Origin: CAZAPZ01 sp964487285
Lineage (GTDB): Bacteria > Campylobacterota_A > Desulfurellia > JAADFJ01
Length of the DNA: 29,337 nucleotides
Reading direction: 5' to 3'
Assembly (NCBI GenBank): GCA_964487285.1
Contig: CAZAPZ010000007.1
Span: 1 to 29,337 of the forward strand
The translations under genes were made by a program, and so were the position numbers. This document shows, piece after piece, positions 6,945-15,456 of this stretch. Every line of letters begins with the position of its first letter. The first letter of the stretch is position 1. The notes beneath the pieces were generated by a model that worked only from the letters and a program-made list of their open reading frames with translations, did not search any database and was not told the DNA's origin.

Positions 6945-8699
6945 TTAAGCCAGTTTATGAAATATCATATCGGTTTTTGTAATCATGCCCAATAATTTGC
7001 TGTGATTATTTCTTTCCACAACCGGAAGATGTGAAATGTCATATTCACTCATCTTTTTCCATGCTTCATCAAGCGTTTCATCGGAGTACGTTAAAATAAG
7101 CTGTCTTTTGCATATTTTATCTATATTACAGACATCCGTATTGCCATTCTTGTAATTTGTAATATCTTCAGCTGTTATCAACCCGATGAGATTATCATTA
7201 TTATCCAAAACAGGAAATCCATGATGGCCGGTTTCAAGAATTTTGTCTCTAACCAATTCTATTGATGCGTCATTCATTACCGTTGTAATATTTTTGACCA
7301 TAATTTCTTGAACATATCGATTTTTCATAATATTAATTTCAAGTCCGTGCGGTATCTTGATTCCGCGTCTCGCAAGTTTTTCAGTATAAATGGTATTTTT
7401 GGAAAAAATGCTGCTTGTTATATCGGCTAAAACGCATGCGAATATCAACGGAATGATTATCTCATAGTCACGGGTCATTTCAAAGACCATTATTATAGAT
7501 GTTAATGTTGCGCGGCTTGTTGCTGAGAACATAGCAGCCATACCGACTAATCCATACGCAGCGTAAGGCGCACTTATGCTAGGAAATAGTAGATTTATGA
7601 TAATTCCAAAAAATGAACCGAACACCGCCCCTATAAACAACGAGGGTGCAAAAACTCCGCCCGATCCTCCCGAACCGAGAGTAATTGATAAAGCAAACAT
7701 TTTAGCTATTGCAAGCGCAAATAGTGCAATTGCAAGGTAAACGGTCGGGTTTCCATAATTAGGGCTGAGTATTTTGCCCATGCTTTCATATCCTACGCCA
7801 AATATTTGAGGGAACTCAAGCCCTATAATTCCAAGTAATACGCCTCCGATAGCAGGTTTAAGAGCAGGATGGACTTTTATCTTATCGAATATATCTTCAA
7901 TGCCGTAAAGCAGTTTAAATTCCATAATTCCGGCAAAACCTGCAAGAATACCCATTGCAAGGTAAAATAGGAGTTCGTATAACGATTGGAAATGATATGC
8001 GGGAATTATAAATATAGGTTCGCTTCCTAAAAATAATCTTGATATAATAGTTGCAAAAACAGATGATATAACTAAAGGAACAAACGATTCTGTCTTAAAT
8101 TCGAGTAAAATAAGTTCGATAGAGAAAATTATACCTGCCAGAGGAGCATTGAATGTTGCGGCTATTCCTGCGGTTGCTCCACATCCTACCAATATCTTGC
8201 GGTCAGTGACAGAAAGTTTCAAAAATTGACTTACCGCCGATCCGAACGCACTTCCTATCTGAACGATAGGTCCTTCTCTTCCGGCAGATCCGCCCGTTCC
8301 GAGGCAGACTCCGGAAGCTACTATTTTGGCAAGTACAACTCGCGGACGAATTATGCCTTGTTTTTTATACATGGCCTCCATTACTTCAGGTACGCCATGT
8401 CCTTTTGTTTCGGGGGCATAGTAATAAGTAATAAGTCCAATAATAAGACCACCTACGGCAGGCGGTATAATTACCCAATAACCCAATCCATTGCTTACCG
8501 GTGAGATAAAGCTGATTGAAAATTTATGCCAGAATGATATATCATTGATACTGTAATATAGCCATCTGAATAGTATTGCACCGAATCCTCCGACAATGCC
8601 GACAAGCATTGCCAGTATGTTAACTTTCATATTACTATACAATGCTTGAGCTCTGAACTGGGCTTTAGCAGTTGATAGTTTATGCCAACCTGCTTCCAT
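6945..8699 (-). CDS. CLC-family chloride channel/antiporter with C-terminal CBS pair
   Basis: CLC proteins conduct chloride or exchange it for protons across the inner membrane. Three selectivity-filter motifs are clear: GHGVP (100-104, standing for GSGIP), GREGP (140-144, with the gating glutamate E142) and GGSGGVFAPS (the GxFxP motif). The GLVGMAAMFSATSRA and MVFEMTRDYEIIIPL helices are also typical. Two CBS domains (about 460-584) follow, with GHHGFPVLD and ISHLPVVE; these often bind adenine nucleotides. I chose ATG at 8699 because AAGGAG precedes it closely; an upstream ATG at 8771 would add 24 residues without a ribosome site. The filter has a glutamate gate; coupling ratio cannot be judged. 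It is divergent from rpsB. Confidence 0.92.
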   Translation of the reverse strand: MEAGWHKLSTAKAQFRAQALYSNMKVNILAMLVGIVGGFGAILFRWLYYSINDISFWHKFSISFISPVSNGLGYWVIIPPAVGGLIIGLITYYYAPETKGHGVPEVMEAMYKKQGIIRPRVVLAKIVASGVCLGTGGSAGREGPIVQIGSAFGSAVSQFLKLSVTDRKILVGCGATAGIAATFNAPLAGIIFSIELILLEFKTESFVPLVISSVFATIISRLFLGSEPIFIIPAYHFQSLYELLFYLAMGILAGFAGIMEFKLLYGIEDIFDKIKVHPALKPAIGGVLLGIIGLEFPQIFGVGYESMGKILSPNYGNPTVYLAIALFALAIAKMFALSITLGSGGSGGVFAPSLFIGAVFGSFFGIIINLLFPSISAPYAAYGLVGMAAMFSATSRATLTSIIMVFEMTRDYEIIIPLIFACVLADITSSIFSKNTIYTEKLARRGIKIPHGLEINIMKNRYVQEIMVKNITTVMNDASIELVRDKILETGHHGFPVLDNNDNLIGLITAEDITNYKNGNTDVCNIDKICKRQLILTYSDETLDEAWKKMSEYDISHLPVVERNNHSKLLGMITKTDMIFHKLA

Positions 8700-8794
8700 A
8701 TTAATCTCCTTGAATGGTATCTCTAATTTGCTTTGATTTGCTCTGAGCATTAATTGAGGTTCCAAATCCAATATTATTTTTAAATTTGCGAGTT

Positions 8795-8822
8795 AGTATA
8801 ACTGTCGAAATTATAAAGGCAA
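8795..8822 (-). promoter_or_regulatory. Candidate promoter for the CLC gene
   Basis: Minus strand TTGCCT (8822-8817), 16-base spacer, TATACT (8800-8795). It lies about 95 bases before the chosen start and back to back with the rpsB promoter. Confidence 0.35.
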
Positions 8823-8828
8823 TACTAC

Positions 8829-8856
8829 TTGTAAAAAAAGATTTATATGGTATAAC
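8829..8856 (+). promoter_or_regulatory. Candidate promoter of the rpsB operon
   Basis: TTGTAA (8829-8834) and TATAAC (8851-8856) are 16 bases apart, leaving a leader of about 70 bases before rpsB. The leader can form a 5-bp hairpin (8873-8877 with 8884-8888) and either GTGG/CCAC or GGG/CCC pairings just before the GGAGG at 8924-8928. S2 is known to repress its own leader in Escherichia coli; whether this leader does so is inference. Confidence 0.45.
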
Positions 8857-8932
8857 GCAAGAACATAATTCACACATAAAGCAATGTGAGTGGTTTAAAG
8901 CTTTATGGAGGGCAAAACCCACAGGAGGTAAA

Positions 8933-9700
8933 ATGGGGCAAGAGACAACGATTAAAATGAATGAACTATTGGAATCGGGTGTTCATTTTGGACATCAAAC
9001 AAGACGGTGGAATCCTAAAATGGAGCCATATATATTTGGCAGCAGAAAAAAAATACACATTATTGACCTTCAGAAAACGGTTAAGCAGTTCAAGAAAGCT
9101 GCAGAATTTGTTTATAATTTATCATCGGAAAATAAAAGTATTCTCATGATTTGCACAAAGAAACAGGGGCAGGAATCGGTTAAGGCAGATGCTATAAGAT
9201 CAGGAATGCCTTACATAACGGAAAAATGGCCTCCGGGACTTTTTACCAATAGAGAAACATTTAAAAAAAGTATTGCGACTTTAAAACAGCTTGATGCCGA
9301 TGAGGAAGCCGGTAAGTTTGATGAACTTCCTAAAAAAGAAGCCAAAAAAATACGAAAGCGAAGAGCAAGACTTGAAAGATATCTTGGCGGTGTTAAAGAT
9401 TTTCACGGATTGCCCGATGCTATATTTGTTGTTGATGTAGGGCGCGAATATCTATCAATAAAAGAGGCTAAATTGCTTTCCATACCTATTATTGCACTTG
9501 TTGATACAAATTGTAATCCTGATCCTATTGACTATGTAATTCCGGGTAACGATGATGCAATAAAGGCGATTAAACTGTTTTCCGGGAAAATTGCGGATAT
9601 TATCTTAGCCGGAAAAGGCAAGTTTCAGAAAGATCAGATCGATGAGAGCGACGAGACGAATGATGCTGCTGAAAGTGAAATGAGTGAGGTGAATAAATAA
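8933..9700 (+). CDS. rpsB: 30S ribosomal protein S2
   Basis: S2 (255 residues) binds the 30S head-body junction, and its family features are plain: LLESGVHFGHQTRRWNPKM near the start, YIFGSRKKIHIIDLQKT, WPPGLFTNRETFKKSI, GGVKDFHGLPDAIFVVDVGREYLSIKEAK, and VDTNCNPDPIDYVIPGNDDAIKAI. ATG at 8933 has AGGAGG right before it. The same frame is open 49 codons further upstream, but that part has no S2 similarity and overlaps the promoter, so it is not translated. The C-terminal tail beyond residue 230 is acidic. It is the first gene of a long operon and shares one base with tsf (TAATG). Confidence 0.97.
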   Translation: MGQETTIKMNELLESGVHFGHQTRRWNPKMEPYIFGSRKKIHIIDLQKTVKQFKKAAEFVYNLSSENKSILMICTKKQGQESVKADAIRSGMPYITEKWPPGLFTNRETFKKSIATLKQLDADEEAGKFDELPKKEAKKIRKRRARLERYLGGVKDFHGLPDAIFVVDVGREYLSIKEAKLLSIPIIALVDTNCNPDPIDYVIPGNDDAIKAIKLFSGKIADIILAGKGKFQKDQIDESDETNDAAESEMSEVNK

Positions 9701-10296
9701 TGGAAGCTATCAGTGCCAAAGATGTAATGAGCTTGAGAAAATCAACAGGTGCAGGCATGATGGCTTGTAAAAAAGCATTGCAAGAGGCAAAAGGTGATTT
9801 TAAGGAGGCCGTTATCCTGCTTAGAAAGAGAGGAATAGCGGATGCTGCAAAAAAGATGGGACGAGAGACAGCTAATGGTAAAATCGGATCTTACATACAT
9901 ACCGGAGGTAAGATAGGCAGTTTGGTAGAGGTGGCCTGTGAAACCGATTTTGTAGCTGATACGAATGATTTTAATCAACTTGTAAAAGATGTGGCTATGC
10001 ATATAGCTGCCGCAAATCCATCGTATCTTGACAGAGATAGCGTTCCTGCAGAAGTTATAGAAAAAGAGTCGGCGATACAGAGAGATATGCTGATTGCAGC
10101 TGGAAAACCGGAATCAATTGCGAATAAAATTATCAAAGGTAAATTGGAAAAATTTTACAAACAAAATTGCCTAATGGAACAGCCGTTCATAAAAAACGGC
10201 GAAGAAACGATTTCAGATTTAACAAACTCTGTTATAACTAAACTTGGAGAGAACATAAAAATTATTGGATTTTCACGATTTGCCATAAATGGATAA
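9700..10296 (+). CDS. tsf: Elongation factor Ts, short form
   Basis: EF-Ts recharges EF-Tu by expelling GDP. The N-terminal UBA-like domain (1-50, with AKDVMSLRKSTGAGMMACKKAL) and the EF-Tu contact TDFVADTNDF (82-91) are present. At 198 residues it is much shorter than the 280-residue Escherichia coli protein. It seems to hold only one half of the usual duplicated core, as in the 196-residue Thermus EF-Ts, which works as a dimer (family knowledge). The C-terminal part with LMEQPFIKNGEETISDL is intact, so this is a short form and not a truncation. It overlaps rpsB by one base and pyrH by eight. Confidence 0.95.
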   Translation: MEAISAKDVMSLRKSTGAGMMACKKALQEAKGDFKEAVILLRKRGIADAAKKMGRETANGKIGSYIHTGGKIGSLVEVACETDFVADTNDFNQLVKDVAMHIAAANPSYLDRDSVPAEVIEKESAIQRDMLIAAGKPESIANKIIKGKLEKFYKQNCLMEQPFIKNGEETISDLTNSVITKLGENIKIIGFSRFAING

Positions 10297-11005
10297 AACT
10301 ATTAAATATAAACGTATTCTGCTTAAACTGAGCGGTGAAGCTCTTAAAGGTAAATTAGGTTATGGTATAGATCCAAGTCTGCTGTCAAAGCTTGCCGGAG
10401 AGATATCAAGAATCTTTAAATTAGGTGTTTCTGTAGCAATAGTTATAGGCGGAGGGAATATTTTCCGAGGAGTAAAAGGCGTATCAATCGGAATGAACCG
10501 AGCAACATCAGACTATATGGGTATGCTTGCCACTGTTATAAATGGATTGGCTCTTGCAGATGCAATAGAAAAAGAAGGCATTGATACGCGTGTTATGAGT
10601 GCTATAGAAATGCGGCAAATTGCGGAGCCTTATATAAGAAGACGTGCGATAAGACATCTTGAGAAAGGGCGTATTGTTATTTTTGTTGCCGGTACGGGAA
10701 GCCCGTATTTCACAACCGATACCGCTGCAAGCTTGAGAGCGGCAGAAATTGAAGCCGATGCGGTTCTTAAAGCTACGAAGGTTGGCGGCATATATGATAA
10801 AGATCCGGCTACAAATAGTGGTGCAAAGAAATACTCCACCATAAGCTACATAGAGCTCATAAAGAAGCAGCTGCATGTTATGGATTATACGGCTGTTTCT
10901 CTTTGCATGGAAAGAAAAATGCCTATGGTTGTTCTTGATATCACAAAGGACGGCAGCCTTTATGATGTTATATCCGGTAAATCTGAAGGAACACTTGTTC
11001 AGTGA
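10289..11005 (+). CDS. pyrH: UMP kinase (amino-acid-kinase family)
   Basis: PyrH phosphorylates UMP to UDP, feeding RNA and UDP-sugar synthesis, including the UDP-GlcNAc made by GlmU downstream. The 238-residue protein has RILLKLSGEALKG (phosphate loop), VIGGGNIFRG, DYMGMLATVINGLALADAIE, the AGTGSPYFTTDTAASLRAAEIEAD block and KVGGIYDKDP, as in bacterial hexameric UMP kinases. Start ATG at 10289 lies inside the end of tsf, which implies coupling. Nothing is unusual. Confidence 0.97.
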   Translation: MDKTIKYKRILLKLSGEALKGKLGYGIDPSLLSKLAGEISRIFKLGVSVAIVIGGGNIFRGVKGVSIGMNRATSDYMGMLATVINGLALADAIEKEGIDTRVMSAIEMRQIAEPYIRRRAIRHLEKGRIVIFVAGTGSPYFTTDTAASLRAAEIEADAVLKATKVGGIYDKDPATNSGAKKYSTISYIELIKKQLHVMDYTAVSLCMERKMPMVVLDITKDGSLYDVISGKSEGTLVQ

Positions 11006-11017
11006 GGTGAACTTGTT

Positions 11018-11560
11018 ATGATAAAAAAGATTTCAGATAAGATGGATGGCGTTATGGATTGGTTTAACGTGCAGCTCGGCAGTTTAAGAACAGGCAGAGC
11101 AAGCAGCATTATGGTTGAGAATATAAAGATTTCATCATATGGCAGCAAAAGGCCTCTTAAAACTCTGTCAGGCATTTCAATTCCCGATTTTTCTACTATA
11201 GTTATACAGCCTTGGGACAAATCGCTGGTTAGAGAAATTGAAAAAGCTATCAGCGATTCAAATCTTCGAATAGCTCCAATTGTCAGCGGTGGTATTTTAA
11301 CAATTAGACTGCCTAAACTAACCAAAGAGCGGAGATCGGATCTTAAAAAGATAGCAATGGAGATAGCGGAATCTGCGAAAGTAAGAATTAGACAGATTAG
11401 ACGAGAGGCTAATTCTAATATTAGAAAAGAAGAAGGCAGCGGAATGTCTGAGGATGAGGTTAGAAAGACTATAGATAATATACAAAAGATGACCGATAAA
11501 CAGATAAAGAAGATAGATTCTATCCTTGATAAAAAGGAGCAGGAGATAAAAACGGTATAA
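11018..11560 (+). CDS. frr: Ribosome recycling factor
   Basis: RRF splits post-termination ribosomes with EF-G. The 180-residue sequence shows the long three-helix bundle with the small beta domain inserted at about 30-105, and the signatures LGSLRTGRASS, SIPDFSTIVIQPWDKS, LPKLTKERRSDLKKIA and KVRIRQIRREANSNIRK. ATG at 11018 has GAGGTGA upstream, next to the pyrH stop. It ends directly at the uppS start (TAA then ATG). The typical order rpsB-tsf-pyrH-frr is kept. Confidence 0.97.
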   Translation: MIKKISDKMDGVMDWFNVQLGSLRTGRASSIMVENIKISSYGSKRPLKTLSGISIPDFSTIVIQPWDKSLVREIEKAISDSNLRIAPIVSGGILTIRLPKLTKERRSDLKKIAMEIAESAKVRIRQIRREANSNIRKEEGSGMSEDEVRKTIDNIQKMTDKQIKKIDSILDKKEQEIKTV

Positions 11561-12244
11561 ATGCGCTGCATTAACCAATTACCTCAACACGTTGCTATAA
11601 TTATGGACGGAAATGGCAGATGGGCAAAAGAAAGAAAAAAACTACGAACAGAAGGGCATAAAACCGGAGCTGATGTAGCTATCAATACCGTATTATATGC
11701 CGAAAAACTCGGTATAAAATATATTACACTTTTTGTATTCAGCACGGAGAACTGGAACAGACCTAAGTATGAAGTAAGTTTTTTACTAAAACTTCTCGCT
11801 ATTACATTAAACAATAAAGCAATGATTCTTAAAGATAACGGTATTCGCCTCGAAGTAATTGGGGATATGTCACATATACCCGCTTCGGTTCTGAAACTGA
11901 TTGAGAAAGTTAAAAAAACGACTTTTGATTGCCGTAATGCCGTTTGCACCATAGCTTTGTCTTACGGAGGACGTCAGGAGATTGAGAAGGCGGCAGTTGA
12001 GTTTAAGCTGTCAAATGAAAAAACACAATTTAAAGATTATCTTATGACATCATTTCTACCTGATCCGGATCTTTTAATAAGAACGGGCGGGGAAAGACGG
12101 ATAAGCAATTTCATGCTTTACAGCCTTGCTTATACCGAACTTTATTTTATAGATAAATATTGGCCGGATTTTACCTGTTCGGATTTTAAAAATGCAATAG
12201 ATGAGTTTGAACTGAGAAGACGGAGATTTGGGGCGCTGAATTGA
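11561..12244 (+). CDS. uppS: Isoprenyl transferase (undecaprenyl diphosphate synthase)
   Basis: UppS adds eight isopentenyl units to farnesyl diphosphate in cis, making the C55 lipid carrier for peptidoglycan and O-antigen. The 227 residues contain IIMDGNGRWA (catalytic D16 and the diphosphate-binding loop), FVFSTENWNRP, SYGGRQEIEKA and PDPDLLIRTGGERRISNF with LAYTELYF. Length is at the short end of the family (230-250). The ATG follows the frr stop without a gap. It overlaps cdsA by four bases. Confidence 0.96.
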   Translation: MRCINQLPQHVAIIMDGNGRWAKERKKLRTEGHKTGADVAINTVLYAEKLGIKYITLFVFSTENWNRPKYEVSFLLKLLAITLNNKAMILKDNGIRLEVIGDMSHIPASVLKLIEKVKKTTFDCRNAVCTIALSYGGRQEIEKAAVEFKLSNEKTQFKDYLMTSFLPDPDLLIRTGGERRISNFMLYSLAYTELYFIDKYWPDFTCSDFKNAIDEFELRRRRFGALN

Positions 12245-13029
12245 AAAAACGTTTAATAACCGCAGGACTTCTCATTCCTATAGTGGTTGTGATTATAGGG
12301 TATGCACCTATATTAATACTGAAAATAGTATCATTTATTGCAGGATTAATTGCCATTGATGAATTTCATGGTTTACTAAAAAAAACTGACAAAGTTTACT
12401 GGATTTACTCTCTTAGTGCTTTTTCTCTCGTATTTTGGCTTGCTGCAGAACGATTCAATCTTTTTGGACCCGCCATTCTCATAACTTTTATAATGCTGCT
12501 TTCTATTCCGCTGTTTACAAAAAATGATATAAATTATGATTTTACACATGTTGCAGGAAGTTGGCTTGCTATTTCTTATGTGAGTTTATACAGTTTTTTT
12601 TATATTATGGTGAGATTACCGAGAGGCAGATCAATTCTTATATCTATACTATTTATTACTTGGATTACAGACAGTGCGGCAATGTTTTTTGGAAAGTGGA
12701 TAGGCAAAAAAAAACTTGCACCCATTATCAGTCCCAATAAAACCGTAGAAGGTTTTATTGCAGGTGTTGTCGCAGCCATTATAACTGCAATTGCTGCAGG
12801 TGTTATTTTTAATTCGTTTAGCAGGATAGATTCAATAGTCATAGGAGTAATTATCGGTATTGGAGGACAGATTGGCGATCTCATGGAATCTACATTCAAA
12901 CGATATGCAGATAAAAAAGATTCAGGTAAAATTCTACCGGGACATGGCGGCATTCTGGATAGACTTGACAGTTTGGTAATTTCTGTATCGCTTAGTTATC
13001 TTTATCTTGCACTGATTGCAGGTATTTAA
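12241..13029 (+). CDS. cdsA: Phosphatidate cytidylyltransferase
   Basis: CdsA makes CDP-diacylglycerol from phosphatidate and CTP, the branch point of phospholipid synthesis, in the inner membrane. The 262-residue protein has about seven or eight membrane helices. Its C-terminal half has the signature: SPNKTVEGFIAG at about 161-172, IGDLMESTFKRYADKKDSG and LPGHGGILDRLDSL. The start is TTG at 12241, overlapping the uppS stop (TTGA), the same arrangement as fliM-fliN. Position between uppS and dxr is standard. Confidence 0.95.
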   Translation: MKKRLITAGLLIPIVVVIIGYAPILILKIVSFIAGLIAIDEFHGLLKKTDKVYWIYSLSAFSLVFWLAAERFNLFGPAILITFIMLLSIPLFTKNDINYDFTHVAGSWLAISYVSLYSFFYIMVRLPRGRSILISILFITWITDSAAMFFGKWIGKKKLAPIISPNKTVEGFIAGVVAAIITAIAAGVIFNSFSRIDSIVIGVIIGIGGQIGDLMESTFKRYADKKDSGKILPGHGGILDRLDSLVISVSLSYLYLALIAGI

Positions 13030-13050
13030 AAAAATGAAAGCAAACTTACT

Positions 13051-14199
13051 ATGAAACATATTGCTATTCTCGGATCAACCGGTTCCGTAGGTAGGCAGGC
13101 AATGGATGTTATTGAAAAGTTTCCTAATCTTTTCAAAGTTGAATTAATTGCTGCAGCCCATATGTCCAGTGCCATAATTAGTCAGATCAATCAATATAGC
13201 CCGTCGTTTGTTTATACATGTGTTGGGAAATATGATGGCTGCAAAGATAGTATCTGCACAAATAGTGAGACAGATCTTTATGAGTTTTTAAACTCGCCTA
13301 AGATAGACTTAATTCTTTCGGCAATATCGGGAACCAGCGGAATAAAGCCTACTTATGAAGCGATATTGACCGGCAAAGAAGTTGCTATTGCAAATAAGGA
13401 GAGCTGGGTGTCTGCCGGAAAATTTCTAAAACAAGCAGCTAAAAAGAGTGGTGCACTGATTATTCCTGTGGATTCGGAACACAGTGCGGCATTTCAGGCA
13501 ATTGGTAAAGATAGAAAAACGATCAAAAAAGTTATCTTAACAGCTTCGGGAGGACCTTTTCATAGTTCTTTAATCGATCTCTCCGATGTAACGGTAGGAG
13601 ATGTTCTTAATCATCCGGTATGGAACATGGGAGAAAAAATAACAGTTGATTCTGCAACACTTTTGAATAAAGGATTTGAAATTATAGAAGCATGTGAACT
13701 TTTTGATTTGCAATTCGATGATATTGATGTATTTATTCATAGGCAGGGAATAGTGCATTCTTTGGTTAGTTTTACAGATGGCACGATTATTGCTCAGATG
13801 GGTAGACCCGATATGAGAATACCCATAAGCTATGCTATGAACTATCCTAACAGGCTTCCGGGGCAGCCATATGAAGGAGATGGGCTCACTTTTGAACAGA
13901 TAAAAGAGATTAGATTTGAGCTTCCTACTAATATAGAAAAAAGGGTTATCAAATTAGTTAAGAGAGCATGGGAAGCCGGTGTGGAATCAAGAATAGTCCT
14001 TAATATAGCAGATGAGGTTGCCGTTAATCTATTCTTGGAGGGCAAAATAAGATTTGTAGAGATTGTTGATTTTGTGGAAAATAGATTAAACAACGAGCAG
14101 CCTGACAGCGTGAAAAATATTGATGATGTTATAGAGCTAACTGAAACTCTGCAGAGAAAATTCAGTACAATAATTGATATGCGTAAGGCAAATTTATAA
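13051..14199 (+). CDS. dxr: 1-deoxy-D-xylulose 5-phosphate reductoisomerase
   Basis: DXR converts DXP to MEP with NADPH, the committed step of the MEP isoprenoid route. The NADPH-binding LGSTGSVGRQAMDVI (7-21), ANKESWVSAG (114-123) and metal-binding PVDSEHSAAFQ (139-149, D141 and E143) with KGFEIIEA (E210) are all present, as is HPVWNMGEKITVDSATLLN. Length 382 is normal. No strong ribosome site precedes ATG 13051, although the 21-base gap to cdsA is AG-rich, so coupling is likely. Its product route is completed in this operon by IspG and consumed by UppS. Confidence 0.96.
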   Translation: MKHIAILGSTGSVGRQAMDVIEKFPNLFKVELIAAAHMSSAIISQINQYSPSFVYTCVGKYDGCKDSICTNSETDLYEFLNSPKIDLILSAISGTSGIKPTYEAILTGKEVAIANKESWVSAGKFLKQAAKKSGALIIPVDSEHSAAFQAIGKDRKTIKKVILTASGGPFHSSLIDLSDVTVGDVLNHPVWNMGEKITVDSATLLNKGFEIIEACELFDLQFDDIDVFIHRQGIVHSLVSFTDGTIIAQMGRPDMRIPISYAMNYPNRLPGQPYEGDGLTFEQIKEIRFELPTNIEKRVIKLVKRAWEAGVESRIVLNIADEVAVNLFLEGKIRFVEIVDFVENRLNNEQPDSVKNIDDVIELTETLQRKFSTIIDMRKANL

Positions 14200-14220
14200 T
14201 ATAATAAGGAAAAGGAAATT

Positions 14221-15303
14221 ATGATAATTTGGGGTATAATTGCACTTGCAATCTTAGTTATAATTCATGAAGCCGGTCATTTTGTAGTAGCTAAAAGTCT
14301 TGGTGTTGGAGTAGAAGCATTTTCTATTGGATTCGGTCCGGTGCTGCTTCGCAAACAGATGGGCGAAACAGAATATAGGATATCACTAATACCGCTTGGA
14401 GGTTATGTTAAACTTATCGGCGAATCACCCGACAGTGATATTGATAAAGATAAAGAACATTTGTCATTTGACAAAAAACCTATATGGAAGCGTTTTTTAA
14501 TAGTTTTGGCTGGACCTGTTACCAATATTGTGACGGCGGTACTATTTTTTATAGTAAGCTCATGGATAGGTATTGCCGCACTATCGTCGCAGATAGGCAA
14601 TGTGATAAAAAATTCACCGGCATATAATGCAGGAATTAGAAAATTAGACAAGATTGTTGATGCAAATGGAAAGCCGATAAAAACGTTCAAAGAGCTGGCT
14701 GCCGTATCAAGAAAAAATCCGGGTAAGACGGTGAAATTTACAATTATAAGGGATGGCCGAAAGATAAATTTGAATGTTACTCCGGAGCTGAGAAAATCTA
14801 AAGATATTTTCGGTGAGAGCATTATGGCAGGATTTGTTGGAGTTATGCCGTCTGGAAAAAGAATTTTGGTGAGGCATACATTTTTTTCAGGAATAGCTGA
14901 CGGAGCTTATCAATCTTATAGAATGACATATCTCACTATTGAGTCTCTCGTTAAACTCGTAACAGGTCAAGTATCGGCAAAGCAGCTTGGCGGTCCTATT
15001 ATGATTGTTAAAATTGCAGGCAGGGAAGCTAGCGCAGGAATAGGCGTATTTCTTTTTTTTCTTGCTGTGATAAGCATAAATCTTGGTATTCTTAACCTTC
15101 TTCCTGTACCTATTTTAGACGGAGGGCATCTGTTCTTTTTTGCAGTAGAAGCGGTAAGGGGCAAAAGATTGTCTGAAAAGACCATGTCTATCTCACAGTA
15201 TGTTGGCCTATCGCTGCTTTTGATGCTCATGCTTTTTGCTACTTTCAATGATTTGAATCGTTTTTTTCCGAAACTTGGAATTTTGGTGAGTTCGATATTT
15301 TAA
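14221..15303 (+). CDS. rseP: RseP-type site-2 intramembrane metalloprotease
   Basis: RseP-type proteases cut membrane-bound anti-sigma factors and signal-peptide remnants. HEAGH (16-20) gives the two zinc histidines and the catalytic glutamate, and LDGGHL (299-304) the third ligand, D300. A single PDZ domain lies between, about 120-200 (GNVIKNSPAYNAGIRKLDKI). Escherichia coli RseP has two PDZ domains and about 450 residues; 360 residues with one PDZ is the common form in many other phyla. ATG at 14221 follows AAGGAAAAGG. No anti-sigma or sigma gene is nearby, so substrates are unknown. Confidence 0.95.
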   Translation: MIIWGIIALAILVIIHEAGHFVVAKSLGVGVEAFSIGFGPVLLRKQMGETEYRISLIPLGGYVKLIGESPDSDIDKDKEHLSFDKKPIWKRFLIVLAGPVTNIVTAVLFFIVSSWIGIAALSSQIGNVIKNSPAYNAGIRKLDKIVDANGKPIKTFKELAAVSRKNPGKTVKFTIIRDGRKINLNVTPELRKSKDIFGESIMAGFVGVMPSGKRILVRHTFFSGIADGAYQSYRMTYLTIESLVKLVTGQVSAKQLGGPIMIVKIAGREASAGIGVFLFFLAVISINLGILNLLPVPILDGGHLFFFAVEAVRGKRLSEKTMSISQYVGLSLLLMLMLFATFNDLNRFFPKLGILVSSIF

Positions 15304-15456
15304 CCTATACAAAAAAGAGTGCTGAATATTAAGTGAATAAGATGGATTCTTGCAAACTTTTTTAATCCCGCTGAATTTTGAATCTTGTTACACACTGAGA
15401 TAGATATGCTATATCGTAAAGTTATAAATATTTAAGACAATGATTAAAGATAGGAA

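Noticed and set aside
8786..8932. N-terminal extension of S2 (49 codons)
   Set aside because: No similarity to S2 and it overlaps the promoter; the strong ribosome site belongs to ATG 8933.
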